A DNA stretch of 64,000 nt from Brugia malayi (taxonomy: Eukaryota > Nematoda > Chromadorea > Rhabditida > Onchocercidae), in NCBI RefSeq assembly GCF_000002995.4, contig NW_025062477.1, positions 11,948,696 to 12,012,695 of the forward strand, written 5' to 3'. Position numbers and translations under genes: made by a program. A model generated the notes under the pieces. The model had not been told where the DNA came from and made no database searches. It was given only the letters and a program-made list of their open reading frames with translations. Below, piece by piece: positions 31,041-44,716 of the stretch (its first letter is position 1; each line of letters opens with the position of its first letter).

Positions 31041-34000
31041 TTAATCTTCCCATGTTAATGAATGCCTTCCATTAAATTGCAATTGACAGTTACGTTTACC
31101 GTACCAATTAACGTATGCAAATTCGGAATCGGAAACAATCGAATTGAAACGACCACCGAAACGTTTTGATGCTTTACTTTCAATACTTCGTGCTGCATCC
31201 AAGTTATCACGATGCTCTTTTAGTGTTGACTGCAATCAAATCAAATTTTCCTTCATTTACTTTTTTTTTTTTTCTCCTTCAAAATATAATTAAATGATAT
31301 AATTAAAGTAGTAATAATAACAGCAGAAGAAATATTAATAATAATTAATAGTAATAATAATAACAGTAAGATCAACTAATTAATTAATTAGTAATAGTAA
31401 TGATAGAAATATTTAAATAATTAACAATAATAATTAATAATAATGATAATGATAATTAATAATAATGATAATAATAATTAATAATAATGATAATAATAAT
31501 TAATAATGATAATAATAATGATAATAATGGTAATAATAATAGTGATAATAATTACTGTATGATTAAAATAAGATCCTTTCCACTTCTTTTTTTTTTTTTT
31601 TTGTTTCGTTCAAAATTACAATCAAAATTCCAAAACAGTTGATAAATTTCAATTTTTTGTTTTTTTGAATTAAAATTTTTAAGATTAATTTTGTTTAAAG
31701 AATAATTTTCTATTTCAATTATTTAACAATAACATTTTTTTAATTTTAATTATTTAAGAATTGCAAATTTAAATAAATTTTTTGCAGAAAGAATTTGTTG
31801 TAAAAAATTAAATTTTTGCAAATAAAATTCAAAATTTGAAAGTGGAAATGGAAAACTGAAATATTTGATAAATTGAATGTTTTAAATTTGAATGTACCTC
31901 AATAATAGCTTTCAAAACCGGATCATTACACGTTGAGTCATCCGTTTCAATACTTCTTGATTCAATAATTGCATTACCGTTGCTTTTATCATAACCGGCA
32001 ATTGCTTCTGATATAGCATTATTTTTTGCATCCAAACCGGATGATTCCTGAATTCTTATTATTCATTAATCCTTAATTATTAACATAATCAAAAATTATA
32101 GAATCTAAAAAAATGCTATAATTAAAATTAAAATTTAAAAATCAAAATTTTAAAATTTAAAAAAATTTGAAGCAAATTAAAATTTAGTAGAAATATAGCT
32201 ATTGGGTGAATTAATTATTTTTAAGAAATAAAATATGGCATAATAAAACATTTTATAGTATTTTATTTAATATAGTATAATATTTCAAGTCAAATAGTAC
32301 TCAACAAGAAATATTAAATTAATTAATTATTAATTAATGAAATTGTAAAAAAAGAGGAAAAAATTTTGCAATACTTAAATTGTATAATTACATTTTAGTT
32401 AAATATATCTATTAAATATAATAAATGATTTATTCAATATAGTGTAATATTTCAAATTAAATACTGCTATAATATAAATGAAATGCATACAACTACAATA
32501 ACAATTAGCAATAATTGAATGAATAAATATTTAATTAATTGTATAATTAATTGATTAATTAAATTAGAGGAAAAAAAAATTAAACTAATATTTTTTGGTA
32601 TAATAAATATAAATTAGCTAATAATTGAGAAAGTTTATTTTTTAAAAATTTGAAAAAAAAATTTTTTTCTTTCACTTTTTTCTTTTTTTGAAAATTATCA
32701 GTTACAAATAATCATACCAATGATGTAAATTCCGCTGATCTCATTGCCGTTGCTAACGCTGTCGTTGCTCCGTGATCGCTTTCTGCAGCGGATGTATCAC
32801 TTTGATAAGCGCTGTTAGTTTTATAATTTGTACCATCATTAATTGATGTATGAGATTCAGTTTGATCATATTTATTATTACTATCACTTGTCACCATTGA
32901 ACCTATATTAATGCTATTCTTATCAGTTTTATCAGTAAACAATTGTTGTTGTTGTTGCTGTTGTGCACCTTCATGATCGCTAACAATTTCCTCATAAGCA
33001 TTTTCACTAACTGATGGTTGTCGATATGGTAAATTTTGTTTACCTAAAATTTATTGTACTCTTTTTTTTTTTTTTTCTAATTTTGTATTTTTCAGACAAA
33101 TAGAAAGTATTGAATGAATAAAATTTTTAGAATATTTATTTAAATATTTATTATTATTTTTTTTTGAAATAATAATCTGTTAAAAATAGCAAAATACTCC
33201 AAATTTTGCAATGAAATAATCAAAATTTTTATTATTTTAATGAGTGAAATAATTTTGATAATTTGTTCTGCTAAGACTATTTCATTTCATTCGATAATTA
33301 TTAATTATTATATTAAGTTAATTAAAACAATTTGATCCATTCGTATACATTGATTTGAACTGAAATTTTTGAATAAAAAAAAGGGAAAAAAATTGTTGGA
33401 TCATTTTTTTTAAACAATATTTATTAAATATTTTATTAATATAAAAAATTTTAAATTTTAACTTCTTTTCAAATATTTATTTTTTTTGAAGCTATATATT
33501 CAAACATTTTTATGTTCATAAATGAATTTTAATTATTAATTTTTCTTCAAACTTAATAACATCTAGCCCACTCCATAAGATCAAGGTCATCTGATGACAT
33601 TAAGTTTACCTGACATCATCGAGCTTACCTGATGAAATTGAATTCACTGATAAAATCAAGCTTAACTGATGACATCAATCTAATCTGATAGGAGTAAGTT
33701 TACCTTATGGCATTAAGTAAGCTAATAAGATCAAGCTTACCTGATAATATTAAGCTTACCTTCAGGAGCACGACTCTCTTGAGTCATAGCAGCAGGTGCT
33801 AATTGTTCTTCTGGTTGCATCATATCATTATTGTAAGCGTATTGTTTCGGTAATGGTAATGGTAGTTCCAGTGGTGGTGGTGGTGGTGGCGGTGCAATAT
33901 TTGCTGGCGGTGTAAAACCAACAATTCCATCTTCGCTTCCTCTCATACCACCACCATATCCCGGTGCAATGTTATCAGCTACTGCTTTATCACCACCTAT

Positions 34001-37000
34001 AATTATTATGGTAGAATTCATTTGTTACTAAAAATTTTTATATATTTACTTTAAAAAAAATTTTTTATCATTTCCAACTGCATTAATTGAAATTGTAATT
34101 TAAAATTGATTAATTAAAATTATTTGATTTGCAATAATTGAAATTATAATTTAGTAAAACTACACCTGTGTAAAAATTGCCACCAATAGGTGGTCTTTTT
34201 TCAGCAGTTTGATATAATGCTCCAATATTGCTACCTCCTCCTATAATCATTTCAAAATTAAAATTTTTTTAAATCAAAAGTTAAATCAAAAAAAAAAAAA
34301 TTAAAACTAATTGATTCTTAGCTTCCCCTCTTTTTTTTTCATTTTTTTTTTTAATAAGAAAAGTGTAATTCTGAAACCTATAGTTTAGATATTGGGAAGA
34401 ACTAATCAGTTTATTTTTTTAATTTCATATATTTATACTTTTTACACTTGTTGCTTCCTTTTACCTTATTGACAAATTTCTTAAATAATTTTTTAAGTAA
34501 ATTTTTTTTTCACCTGAAAATTTTATTTAAACAAATTTATTAAGCATACATAGAAAAACGAATATAATCTGTTCAAATATTCATTTCTATGCTATCAAAA
34601 GTTATGAATTAATATTAAAAATTTCCATTTAATTTCCTACTCCAAATGTTACTATAAAATGTTAATTTTATTCAAATTATAATCAAATTTTACCTTATTA
34701 TTATCACTATTATTAATTCATACGAATTATTATTGTCATTATTATTATTATTAATTAAAATTACTATGCTTTTTATCTGATAGCTAAAATTTCTGGATGA
34801 TCCATTCATTCCGGAATTCATTACTGGAATCGTTTTCAAAGTGAGAATTTTCCTAATTCATTTGAAATCATTCATTCTCTCATGGAATAATGAAGCAATA
34901 GATAACAATTTCAAATTTATATAAAATAAATATTCGTAAAAGTTTGTCAAATTTTTATTTTTCTCACTTTTGATGATTTCAATCTTTTCTATTTTTAGCA
35001 CAGACATAGTTGTTCTTAAGAAATAATTCATTTCAATAATTTTAAATATTATTTTAACTTTTTTTTCGAGTGTGCTATTTAGTTTAATTAATTAAACTAA
35101 TTCAAAAGTGCAAAAATATTCGTAAATTTTTACTTTATTGAAAAATTTTCTTAAACAAATTTTTTTTAAATTTTTTTCTTTTGATCCAAAAAAGTAATCC
35201 TTTCATTCGTCTCATTTCATTCAAATTTGAAAAGCATAAAATAGAGAAAATTTGAAGTACCATAAGATGGACCACTTCCACTGCTAACATAAGCCATTGG
35301 TTGTTGCATATAAGCGCCACCTGCTCCAACACCTAATGGCGCTGGTGGCGGTGGTCCCAAATAGCTACCACCGCTACCGCATCCGTTACGACCACAGCCA
35401 TCGCTTGAAATAACAAAATTTGTTGATTACATAAAATTTTGAAATTAATCATAAAAATTAAATTACCAAAAAATATTTAAAAGTAAATATTTAACTTGTA
35501 AATTAATCATAAATGAAAATATTAAAGTAATGAAATTTTAAAATGTATTTGTAAATACTTTTTCATCATACAATTTAATAAAATATTCGAAAAAAAATCT
35601 AAAAATTTAAAAAGTTTAATGCAAATAAATAATTGATTATTTAATTTTTTTAAAACAATACTTTTTGTTTTGTTTTGTTTTAAACGATTATTTTATATAA
35701 ATTACTATGATTTACTTAATTTTCAGAAAGGAAAAGTATAATGAACAGTTAATTTGTTGTAAAATTAAATGATAAAATTTTTTTTTTTATGAATTTATTG
35801 TAAAAATTTAAAATTCCTGCATTTTTCCATGTAAAAAATTTTTATTTTCATGAGAAAAAAGAGAAAAAAAAACTCTTTTAAAAGCAATATTTTAGAACTT
35901 TCGAAAAAAAACGCAAACATAAATTTCAAAAATTTCTTTTCAATTCTACAAAAAAAAAAAATTAAAATAAATGAAGCATAAAAATTGGCAAATGGAAAAT
36001 CAAAAAAAAAAAAAATTTTTTTTTTAAGACAATTAAAGCAATAATTAAATATTCTATTATACTAATTTAAAATTACAAAAAAATTAGCACTGCAATTACA
36101 ATAACTTAAACTTTAATATTTTATAGTAATTAATTAATTAATCATTTTTATAGTTTTAAACTTAAAATTTAAAATTATTAAAGATATTTTTAGCATTTAT
36201 TGTGTTATTTGCTTTAAATGAAATATGAAAATAGGTAAAATGAAAATTAAAAAATTTGTCAAAGGTAATTTTAATCAAATAATTTGAACAATTTATATGC
36301 TAATTTAATTTCAATCATAAATTCTCAACAGTCCCAGCCCATAAAAAATACCGGAAATTTTTACATCAAATACCAAGTCTGATTCCTGTTTTCCTAACCG
36401 GTTAAAGTATTGTAAAGCGTAAAATGACGCCAACAATGTGAATGATTAGAGAATGCGGAATTATCCTACAAATTCGATAACAATGCAAAGACATTTAACA
36501 AAATGTGTCATTTCGTACTGTTCAATGATTATTTAGCACAAAATTATTTTTTGAATTAAAAATTTTAAACAAAAATATAAATAGTATAAATTTTTATTAA
36601 ATTATTAAATTTAATAAATAACGACACAAAAAGAAGAAAATTAATCAAATTATTATTCATATGAAAAAAAAAAAAGAAATATTTTACCGAATAATAAAAT
36701 AATTAAAAATTAATTTTGCAAATATTTTTAGCAAATTAGGGAAATCATTCATAAAAAAAGTAATCAATAGATTTAATTAATTCATTTCATATTTGATTAC
36801 TTCGCTTAAAAAATTGTAAAAAATCATGTAATATATGTATAAATGATTAATTTTTCTATAACAATTATACTGTAAATATATTAAAATTATGATATTAATA
36901 ACTGTACAATATAGTTGACTTTAAAACATAAATAATTTTATTTAATTTGTTGTAGTGAGAGAAAAAAAATAAACTTATTAAACTTTTTTTAAGAAAATGA

Positions 37001-40000
37001 TAGTGTTTTTGCTGAAATAATTTGAAAAAAAAAAGAACCGATTAAAATGAATTGAATAAAAGTTAATTTATAATTTTTATTAAAATGAAGCAAAAATTAT
37101 TTTTTTAAATGGATTTTTCATTAAAATGAATAAAAATTATTTTGTAACAAAAAATGGAAATGAAAAAAAAAAGAAAAATTTAGATTAGAAATTATTATAT
37201 CAAAATAATTGTAAATAATATAGATATTGCATTATAAATTTCAAAAAAAAAAGGAAATATAATTAAGTAATAAATTGGAAATTACTAATTACAAATTATA
37301 AAATATTAATTTTTCTATTTTGTGTTAGCGTAAATTGATGCAAAATTTTAGGCTAAAAAGTTTTTCTGTTTCATTTTATCATCTTTTTATGCAAAGTTAA
37401 ATTTGATAAATGAAATATAAAATTTGAAATTCATTTTCAATTAATTATATATCATATATTTAGATATAAATTATTGATACAAATATTATCAGTGATATTT
37501 TAAATGAATAATTTATATAAGAAAGATATAAAGGAAAATTTTAAATTTCATTTCTCTTCCAAATCAAATATTTTTTTATTACTCTTTCCCTCTCTACCCT
37601 TCTCTCTCTCTTTAAAAAATTGAAACAGATAATATTTTAAAAGAAAAAAAAAAAAAAAAAAAGTCAGCAAGAAATAATGAATATTCCTTGAAAAGAAAGA
37701 TATATGCAGAATTAACATATAAAATAATTATATAGCATAGATTGTAAAATTCAATTTTAATTAAATTAATTGAGTAAATTTCAATTTCAATTAAAACAAT
37801 TGTGTAAAATTCAATTTCAATTAAATTAATTGCACTGTCTGTTGAATGGTATGAAATGAAAAGGAAAAAAAAAAAGCAAATATTTGTTAAATTGTTGAGT
37901 GGAAAATTATTTTTACAATTGAAAATGAAAAATTTGACCGATTTTTTTTTTTTTTTTTTTTAATTGAATTAAAAAATATATATGTGACACAGTCCGAGAG
38001 AGAAAGAAAAAGAAAGGGAAAGAATGAAATGCAAGGAAATGGTTTTGAAAAGAAAAAATTTCTTTTTTTTTTTTTTTTTGATTTTTATCAATGTTTGAAA
38101 ATTTTTCATTTCTTTTCAAATAATATTATCAGATAATAAAATGACTATAATTGTTGGAAATAATTGATAAGATAAGAAATGATAAATCAAAATTAAAAAT
38201 AATGATAAATAGTTGAATGAAAATGAAGTGAAGCAAAAAAAAAAGAAATAGGAAATAAAAAAAAAAAAAAATCGGAAAAAGAACTTTCATTCACTTTTTT
38301 TTTTTTTTTTTTTTAATATTCTGTTTCGTTTTACATATAAATAACTTTTACTACGTAATATTTTTGAAATAATTAATTTCTTTTTTTTTTTTGAAGAAAA
38401 AGAAAGAAAATATAAATGTTTGAAAAGTAAGGAAGAAATATGTTAATGTGATAAGTTTATCACTAATTGCACTTATTTTTTTTTAATTTTCTAAAATGAA
38501 TTATAGCTTAACAAATTTTACAATAAATATTTTGTTTTTGATAATAATTAAAAATGAAAACGTGAAAATATGTAAAATTTGAATGATAATTTTACAACAA
38601 AAATGAAAAGATAGATGGAAGAGAAATTTGATAAAAAACGAATATATCACTTTTTCAGATTGATTATTGATATGATAAGATAAGCAGGTACTATAAAATT
38701 GTATAATAAAATTTGACAACAAAGTAAATATTTAAAAAGTTTGTTGCAAATTTAACATTTATTATTATTTTATTCTTTTCTTTTTGATATTTGACATAAA
38801 TAAAATTCATATATCATTTAAATATGACAAATATGAAAAGTAAAATTAAGAAAAAAACTAGTTGAGAAACTCAGTTGCTAATAAATATAGCAATTTAAAT
38901 AATTTTCAAATGAAAATTTTAAATTAAAATTTTTTTGCATCATTTCTGCTAAAAATTATTATTAATTATCACTTTATTTTTTGGTATTTAAAAATTTATT
39001 TGAAGCTTGAAGCATTAATTTAATCAAAAAGTTTTTTTTTTTCCTCAAGAAGCTTTAAGTTAATTAAAAAATAAAATTGAAAAATATTTGTACACTTTTA
39101 TTGCAAAAAAAAAAAATACAATACTCGTATTAGAAAAACAATTCAATTAATTAATTAATTACAGTTCATTATAAATAAACATTGAAGCATTGATGAAATG
39201 ATACATTTAATGATAATGACAAGTGATTAATCATTTTCACGGATGATAAGTTGTGCATTTTGCTTAGATAAACTATTTGACACTAATATTAATCAATCTT
39301 TTATCAATTTATCAATTTGCTAAAAAATGAAAAATCTGTCAACATTATTTATATTATTATCAATTAATATTATTTATTATTATCATTATCAACTATTATT
39401 ATTTATTGTTATTATTTATTATTAATTATTATTTTTATCATTATTTATTATTATTATTATTATTTAACATAGATGTGTGTATATGTCTGTGTGTATTTAT
39501 ATGTCACATATAATCAATTAACATACAAATATGTGCGTAATATTTTACGAAATAATTTAATATTTTTAAAAAAATAAAAAATAAAAATAAAATTAAGTAT
39601 TATATATCAAATTATTCTGCTGAATTCATTAATGCTTATTAAATAAGTTATATTAATATCTGCATTATAGTTATCAAATAATTAATTGAGATAAAACGAT
39701 AAAACTTATTAAATTTTGATGTTAATTAGCAACAAAATATAAAAAACAAAAAAAAAAAAAAAAAAAAAAGGAAAAGAAAATGTATTTTTACAAATATAAT
39801 TATTAGATTTTTATTTCATTCCTATTTGAATCTTATTTCTTTTCTTATTTTTTCCTTCAATATATTTCATTTTCGTTGGTGCACAGATATTAAATATATT
39901 AATGAATAAATAAAATATTAAAAGAAAAAAATTATATAAAGTTTAGTTTTAATACATTTTGTGCTTTAAATTTTAATGTTTGTATAATAATTGCATTCCA

Positions 40001-40908
40001 TTTTTTCTTTTTGCTTTTTTTTTTTTTTTTTTTGGACTTTAATTTAAAATATAAATTTTACTGTTATACTTAATTGAAAGTAAAATAGAATGCTTATATA
40101 CTTTTTTAAATTTCTCATATAAAGATAAAAATTTTCTTGTTTTTTCTTTTTAGTACCAACTTTACCTCACCATCTGTTGTAAAAAACTTACCTGTAATAT
40201 TTGAAATAGAAATGATAATTTCTATTTCAAAAATAGTAGTTATAATTAAGTTTTTAAAGTAATACTGATATGCTTAATTAAATATTTAACACATAGAAAT
40301 TAAATTAAATCAAAACGAAATGAAATGAAATCTTAAAAATAAAATAATGAGAAAAAGAAAAATATTTCCTAGTTTAAAATTTAAATTTCACTTTAACACA
40401 TTAAAACAAAATTATTATTATTTTTTTTTTTTTTTTTTTTGCTTTTATTATTCATGAAAATATTTTCTATTTTATTAAACTATTCTATTTCAAAAATAAT
40501 TTATGCTTTATTTGTGAACTATTCAAAATGCATTATTACCAATTAGCTAATAAATAAATTTTAAACTTTTATAAATTTCTTTTTTTCATTGTTTTCATTT
40601 TCCTTCGCTTAAATTCAATTCATATGATAAAAATTTCAGTATTTAAATTTTAATTTCATTTAAAATTTATGTTTGAAATGATAAAGAAAATAGAAAATGA
40701 CAAACCTTGTTGAGGAGCATGGTGGTGCTGTATGAGCACAGTGCATTGCTGATGGTGGACAACATAACGAGCCACCACCAAAGCAAGCATCACTAGGCTT
40801 ATTAAGCATAATGATTAATGTTATCAGCAATTGCAATATCAGTTGTGTTGCTCTGCCACCACTGATAACGTCGTTATCACAACGAGCATTCAGCATTTTC
40901 ATTATCAT
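31041..40908 (-). CDS. Secreted ground-like (GRL) domain protein
   Basis: Exons: 40706-40908, 35261-35403, 34166-34240, 33760-33996, 32718-33043, 31898-32047 and 31041-31229, totalling 1323 bases (440 residues). A hydrophobic stretch at 23-35 with a likely cleavage before C42 indicates a secretory signal after a long n-region; the ATGs for M1, M3 and M5 are all usable starts. The mature N terminus is Gly/Cys-rich (CFGGGSLCCPPSAMHC, GCGRNGCGSGG), then come Pro/Gly-rich exons with a run of seven prolines, a run of seven glutamines and an acidic Ser/Thr-rich middle. The last ~75 residues (CNDPVLKAII.. to ..HSLTWED) match the ground-like pattern, including KRFGGRFNSI and FAY. GRL proteins are nematode-specific hedgehog-related secreted proteins linked to the cuticle and apical matrix. 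Two canonical cysteines seem absent. The 5' end could have further exons that I cannot see. Confidence 0.8.
31300..31555. repeat. Degenerate AAT/GATAAT repeats in the last GRL intron
   Basis: Roughly 250 bases of taataataat, gataataat and attaataat units separate the last two GRL exons. Confidence 0.85.
33583..33760. repeat. 18-20-bp degenerate tandem array carrying the GRL exon 4 donor motif
   Basis: About nine or ten diverged copies of aagcttacctgatgacatc. Read on the minus (coding) strand the unit is gatgtcatcag|gtaagctt. The last copy coincides with the real exon 4 donor (GAAG|GTAAGC, exon edge at 33760). Four further units keep GGTAAGC or GGTAAAC, near 33740, 33700, 33628 and 33609. Confidence 0.85.
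35404..40705. other. 5.3 kb first intron of the GRL gene
   Basis: The intron joins the signal-peptide exon to the Gly/Cys-rich exon (AG|C phase). It is almost entirely AT-rich DNA with homopolymers and small microsatellites. A more complex, GC-richer island lies at about 36320-36530; no coding frame was recognised in it. Confidence 0.65.
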
Positions 40909-43900
40909 CGCAATCAACCAATGCTTAGTTAACACACTTTCCTCAGAAAAAAAAAGGAAGAATAAACAATAAATAGAATTAAATGAGATAAAAACAAAGA
41001 ACAATGATAACAAATTAATATAAATAAATAAAATAAAATAAATGATAAACTAATTAATAAACAATAGCATTGAATAATAATAATAGTGATATAATGAAAA
41101 AAATAATAATATTGGTAATAATAAATAAATAAATAATAATGACAATAATATGATAATAATATTGATAACAATAAATATTGATAATAATAAATAATAATAA
41201 TAATATTGATAATAGCAACAATAGTAATGTATGTATATGTGTATAATGGTAATATAGGCCTGTACGATGGATTTAATTCAAATTTTATTACTGAAATTAA
41301 GACGAATAAGAAACCCTTTTTCTATGTTGTCCACATACCCTTTTTGCTCTCTTAACCAACTATCAAAAATCCGGAATACCCTAAGGCGATGGCAATACAT
41401 CGCTCCGGTAACTGTGTACCGCCCTGTTAGAAACATTAATCTTGACACTGACCACATAAGTTTTAAATCAAACTGATAACAAAAGCTAACTAATTTTACT
41501 ATTTATTTATTACCTATTATTATTACTTATTACTATTTATTTATTACCTGTTATTATTACTTACTATTATTATTATTACTTCTGCAATATATTCAAATAG
41601 TTTCTCAAACAGTATTATAAAGGAAATAAACTCGAAATTGAATAATTAAATTAAGAATTTATTGAAAGACATATTACAGATGTTACAAAGTAATATGTTA
41701 ATTAGTGAAAGTATCAAATTAATTTGAAGTTTATAAATTGTAATACAAAAAAATGCCAACAGCAAGCACTAACAAAAGAAAAAAAATTTTTTTTTTTTGG
41801 TCGCAAATAGAATTTTTTTTTCTTATTTCAAAAAGTTTTTTTTAACTTAGTTTAAAAACAAAAAAGATTTTAAAAATATTTAAAATTTGCAGATTACGAG
41901 AAGAAATTAATTCCGTAGTTGTTGTATTGTTTTAGAAAAATTTTTAATTTTTTTTCAACTTATTAAATTATATATAGTTAATTTTTTTTTTTTTTTTTGC
42001 CAATATAATTGATTATGGAATAAAATATTTTATATTTTGAATTGTAAAAATGTTTGGTTTGTCTTTTTTTTTGGATGGAATGAAGTTTTGATAAACTTTA
42101 AGAAAATATTGGACTAAATTTTTATATTTTATTCATCGTTTTTTTTTTTTTTTTTCAATTCATTTATATATAATTTCATTCATTTTGTAAACTTTTGTAA
42201 TAATTAATCGCAGTTTTAAACGTTGAAAAATTCGCATTAATCGAATACTTAATTAAATAATAATTTCTGTTATTTAAGTACTTAATTAAATCTTATTATT
42301 ATATTTTTCTTAAAAAGAAATATATGCTTTTGTATGCAAATATTTGTTGACGATCATTTGATACCTATATTATTTAACGTTTGATCACGTCACTATTTCC
42401 GGTTTCAGTATTGCTACAAACTTGATTGAAATGAACAAATTGGATTATAAATCGATCTGTTTGCATCTGGATTATAATTTTTAACAAAAATTGTATAATC
42501 TCTGATTTTTATGATCGGTTAAAGAAATTCCGGAATTGTTAATATCAAGATTAGCTAGAAAGTTTTTAGGAATTTGGAAGTAATAAATATTTACAAATAA
42601 AAAAAAAAAAAAAAAGAAAAACTTTCCGGAACAGCTTTTTTTCTTGTTTTGCAAAAATATACAGGTAAGATTTATTTTTTTCTTCCTATTCAAATTCAAA
42701 TTAGTTTAACTAAAATTCTGAAATTTAAACAATTAAAATGCAATTTTGCAAATGAAGAAAATAAATATTCCGGAAAAGATTTACATTTTTATTGCTTTTC
42801 CTGTTTCAGTTCATTCTTTCCCTGTGGCATAAAAATTTTAAGAAAGAAATTTTTTCAAAAAAATTTTTTTGTTTTCTTTTTTCATCATTTTTTCCAGTTC
42901 CACATATATATATATATATATAATATTCAAATTGAATTGCTTTTATTAGAATATTAAATTCCGATTTTTACAATATCAAAAAAATATACATAGATTAAAA
43001 AATATAATTGGAAATATTTTTTTTTAAAGATATATGAAAAAGTTTATAACTATGTGTAAAGTGAAAAGAAAATCATTTTTTTTTTATATTAAAAATTTTA
43101 AATTAATTAAAACAATTTCATTTGCTGTACGATAGGTTTTCCTTCTTTCATTTTCTATTTTTTTTTTAATTTTTTAAATAATATATTCATTCATTTAATA
43201 GTAAAATTTAATTTGTAGAGAATGTTAGCTATGTGTGAAAAAAAAAAGAAAGAACAAAAAACAAAGATCGAAACAAAAATGAAGCAAAATTAAAATTTTT
43301 TTAAGAAAAAAGAATTCAAAAATTTCAGACTTACCTGCTTGTAATATAATTTTATAAACGAGTTTTTAATTTTTTCTTGTTTTAAAATTTATTTTATTTT
43401 ATAACAAAGATATAGCAAAAAGTGTAAATCATCCATTTGTCTTACTATTTAATACTTATTTTGAAGTAATTATATTAAAAAGCGATTAAAATACTAACAA
43501 AGAAATTTGATTTAATCATGCTATTAAAACAAAAAGATAAAAAATAAAAAATTTAAAGAAATTTATGTTTTCATTTTGTCGCTGTTTTTTTTGTTTAAAT
43601 TTATTTAAAATAATTTCAACAGTTGCTTTTGAGCTTTTTATTGTAGAATCATATATTTTATATTTTAGAAATAGTAATAATAATTATTATTTGTTTCAAT
43701 TAGTAAAAAATTAAGCAAAAATGATGAAACAAATATATGTATGCTAAAATATTTTATGTTAATTTCAATCAAAAAAAAAAAATAGAAAAAATAGAAAAAA
43801 TCAGTAATAATTGGTCATTTTTAGAATTTGTATAAAAATGAATAAATCAAATTAATTCAAATTATTGTGAAAATACATTTGTAAATATTATCAATTATCA

Positions 43901-44624
43901 TTAAAGTTTAATGTAATTTTATGATTAATTAATCTTAATTTATGATAAGATTTGTAAATAAAAGTGAAACCAAAAAGTTTATCATTTGAAATTTTGAATG
44001 GAATGTGAAAAAAATTTAGAAAAAAAAAAAAGGAATGAATGAAAGTGTAACAAAATAATGATAGATAAACAGGAAATGATAAAAAAAAATTTTTTTTTTT
44101 TTAATTGATCGAATGTAAATTTGTTTGATAAAGTTGAAATAAATATTTTTCCTGAACTTTAAAATATAGGACTTCAAAAATGGGATAAATCTGTTTGATC
44201 TTTTAATTTTTCTTTTTCTTTCTTTTTTTTTTGTTGTAAACAACTAATTAATGAGTAAACATTTTGTTGTAAATGAAAAAAAAAAAAAAGAAAGATATGA
44301 GATTATTTCCTTAATTTTCATACAATTAACAAAAATTTTTTTTTTTCCTGAAAATTTATCAAATGAAAAAATGGTGAACAAACAGGAAAAGAAAAAAAAA
44401 GTTAGAAAAAATTGAGAAATATGGGATAAAAATACGATCAAATGATTTTTTTACACTTTCATTTTTTTTTTTTTTTAATTTTTTAAATCCTGAATTTAAA
44501 AAAAAAAACCACCAGTGAAAGAGTGAGAGAAGGAAATGGTGAGTAAAAGGAAGAATTATTAAACAAATATTGGTGTATATAATTAATTAATTCTTTTCTT
44601 TTTTTTTTATGCAAATAATTAAAA

Positions 44625-44627
44625 TTA

Positions 44628-44699
<72 letters not shown>

Positions 44700-44716
44700 T
44701 ACTATTATTACTATTA
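44625..44716. repeat. (ATT)n microsatellite
   Basis: About 90 bases of ATT triplets ending in ACT/ATT variants. It gives poly-Leu and poly-Asn artefact frames on either strand. Confidence 0.95.

Noticed and set aside
33737..34021. Minus-strand frame starting MNSTIIIIGGDK as an independent gene
   Set aside because: It is GRL exon 4 with intron sequence on each side; the exon begins at 33996 and ends at 33760.
40929..41171. 80-residue minus-strand frame upstream of the GRL signal peptide
   Set aside because: It is Tyr/Ile/Leu-rich, produced by ataataat repeats; it reads as low-complexity intergenic DNA.
42481..42957. Overlapping Lys/Phe-rich frames on both strands
   Set aside because: Low-complexity translation of A/T runs; no family motifs.
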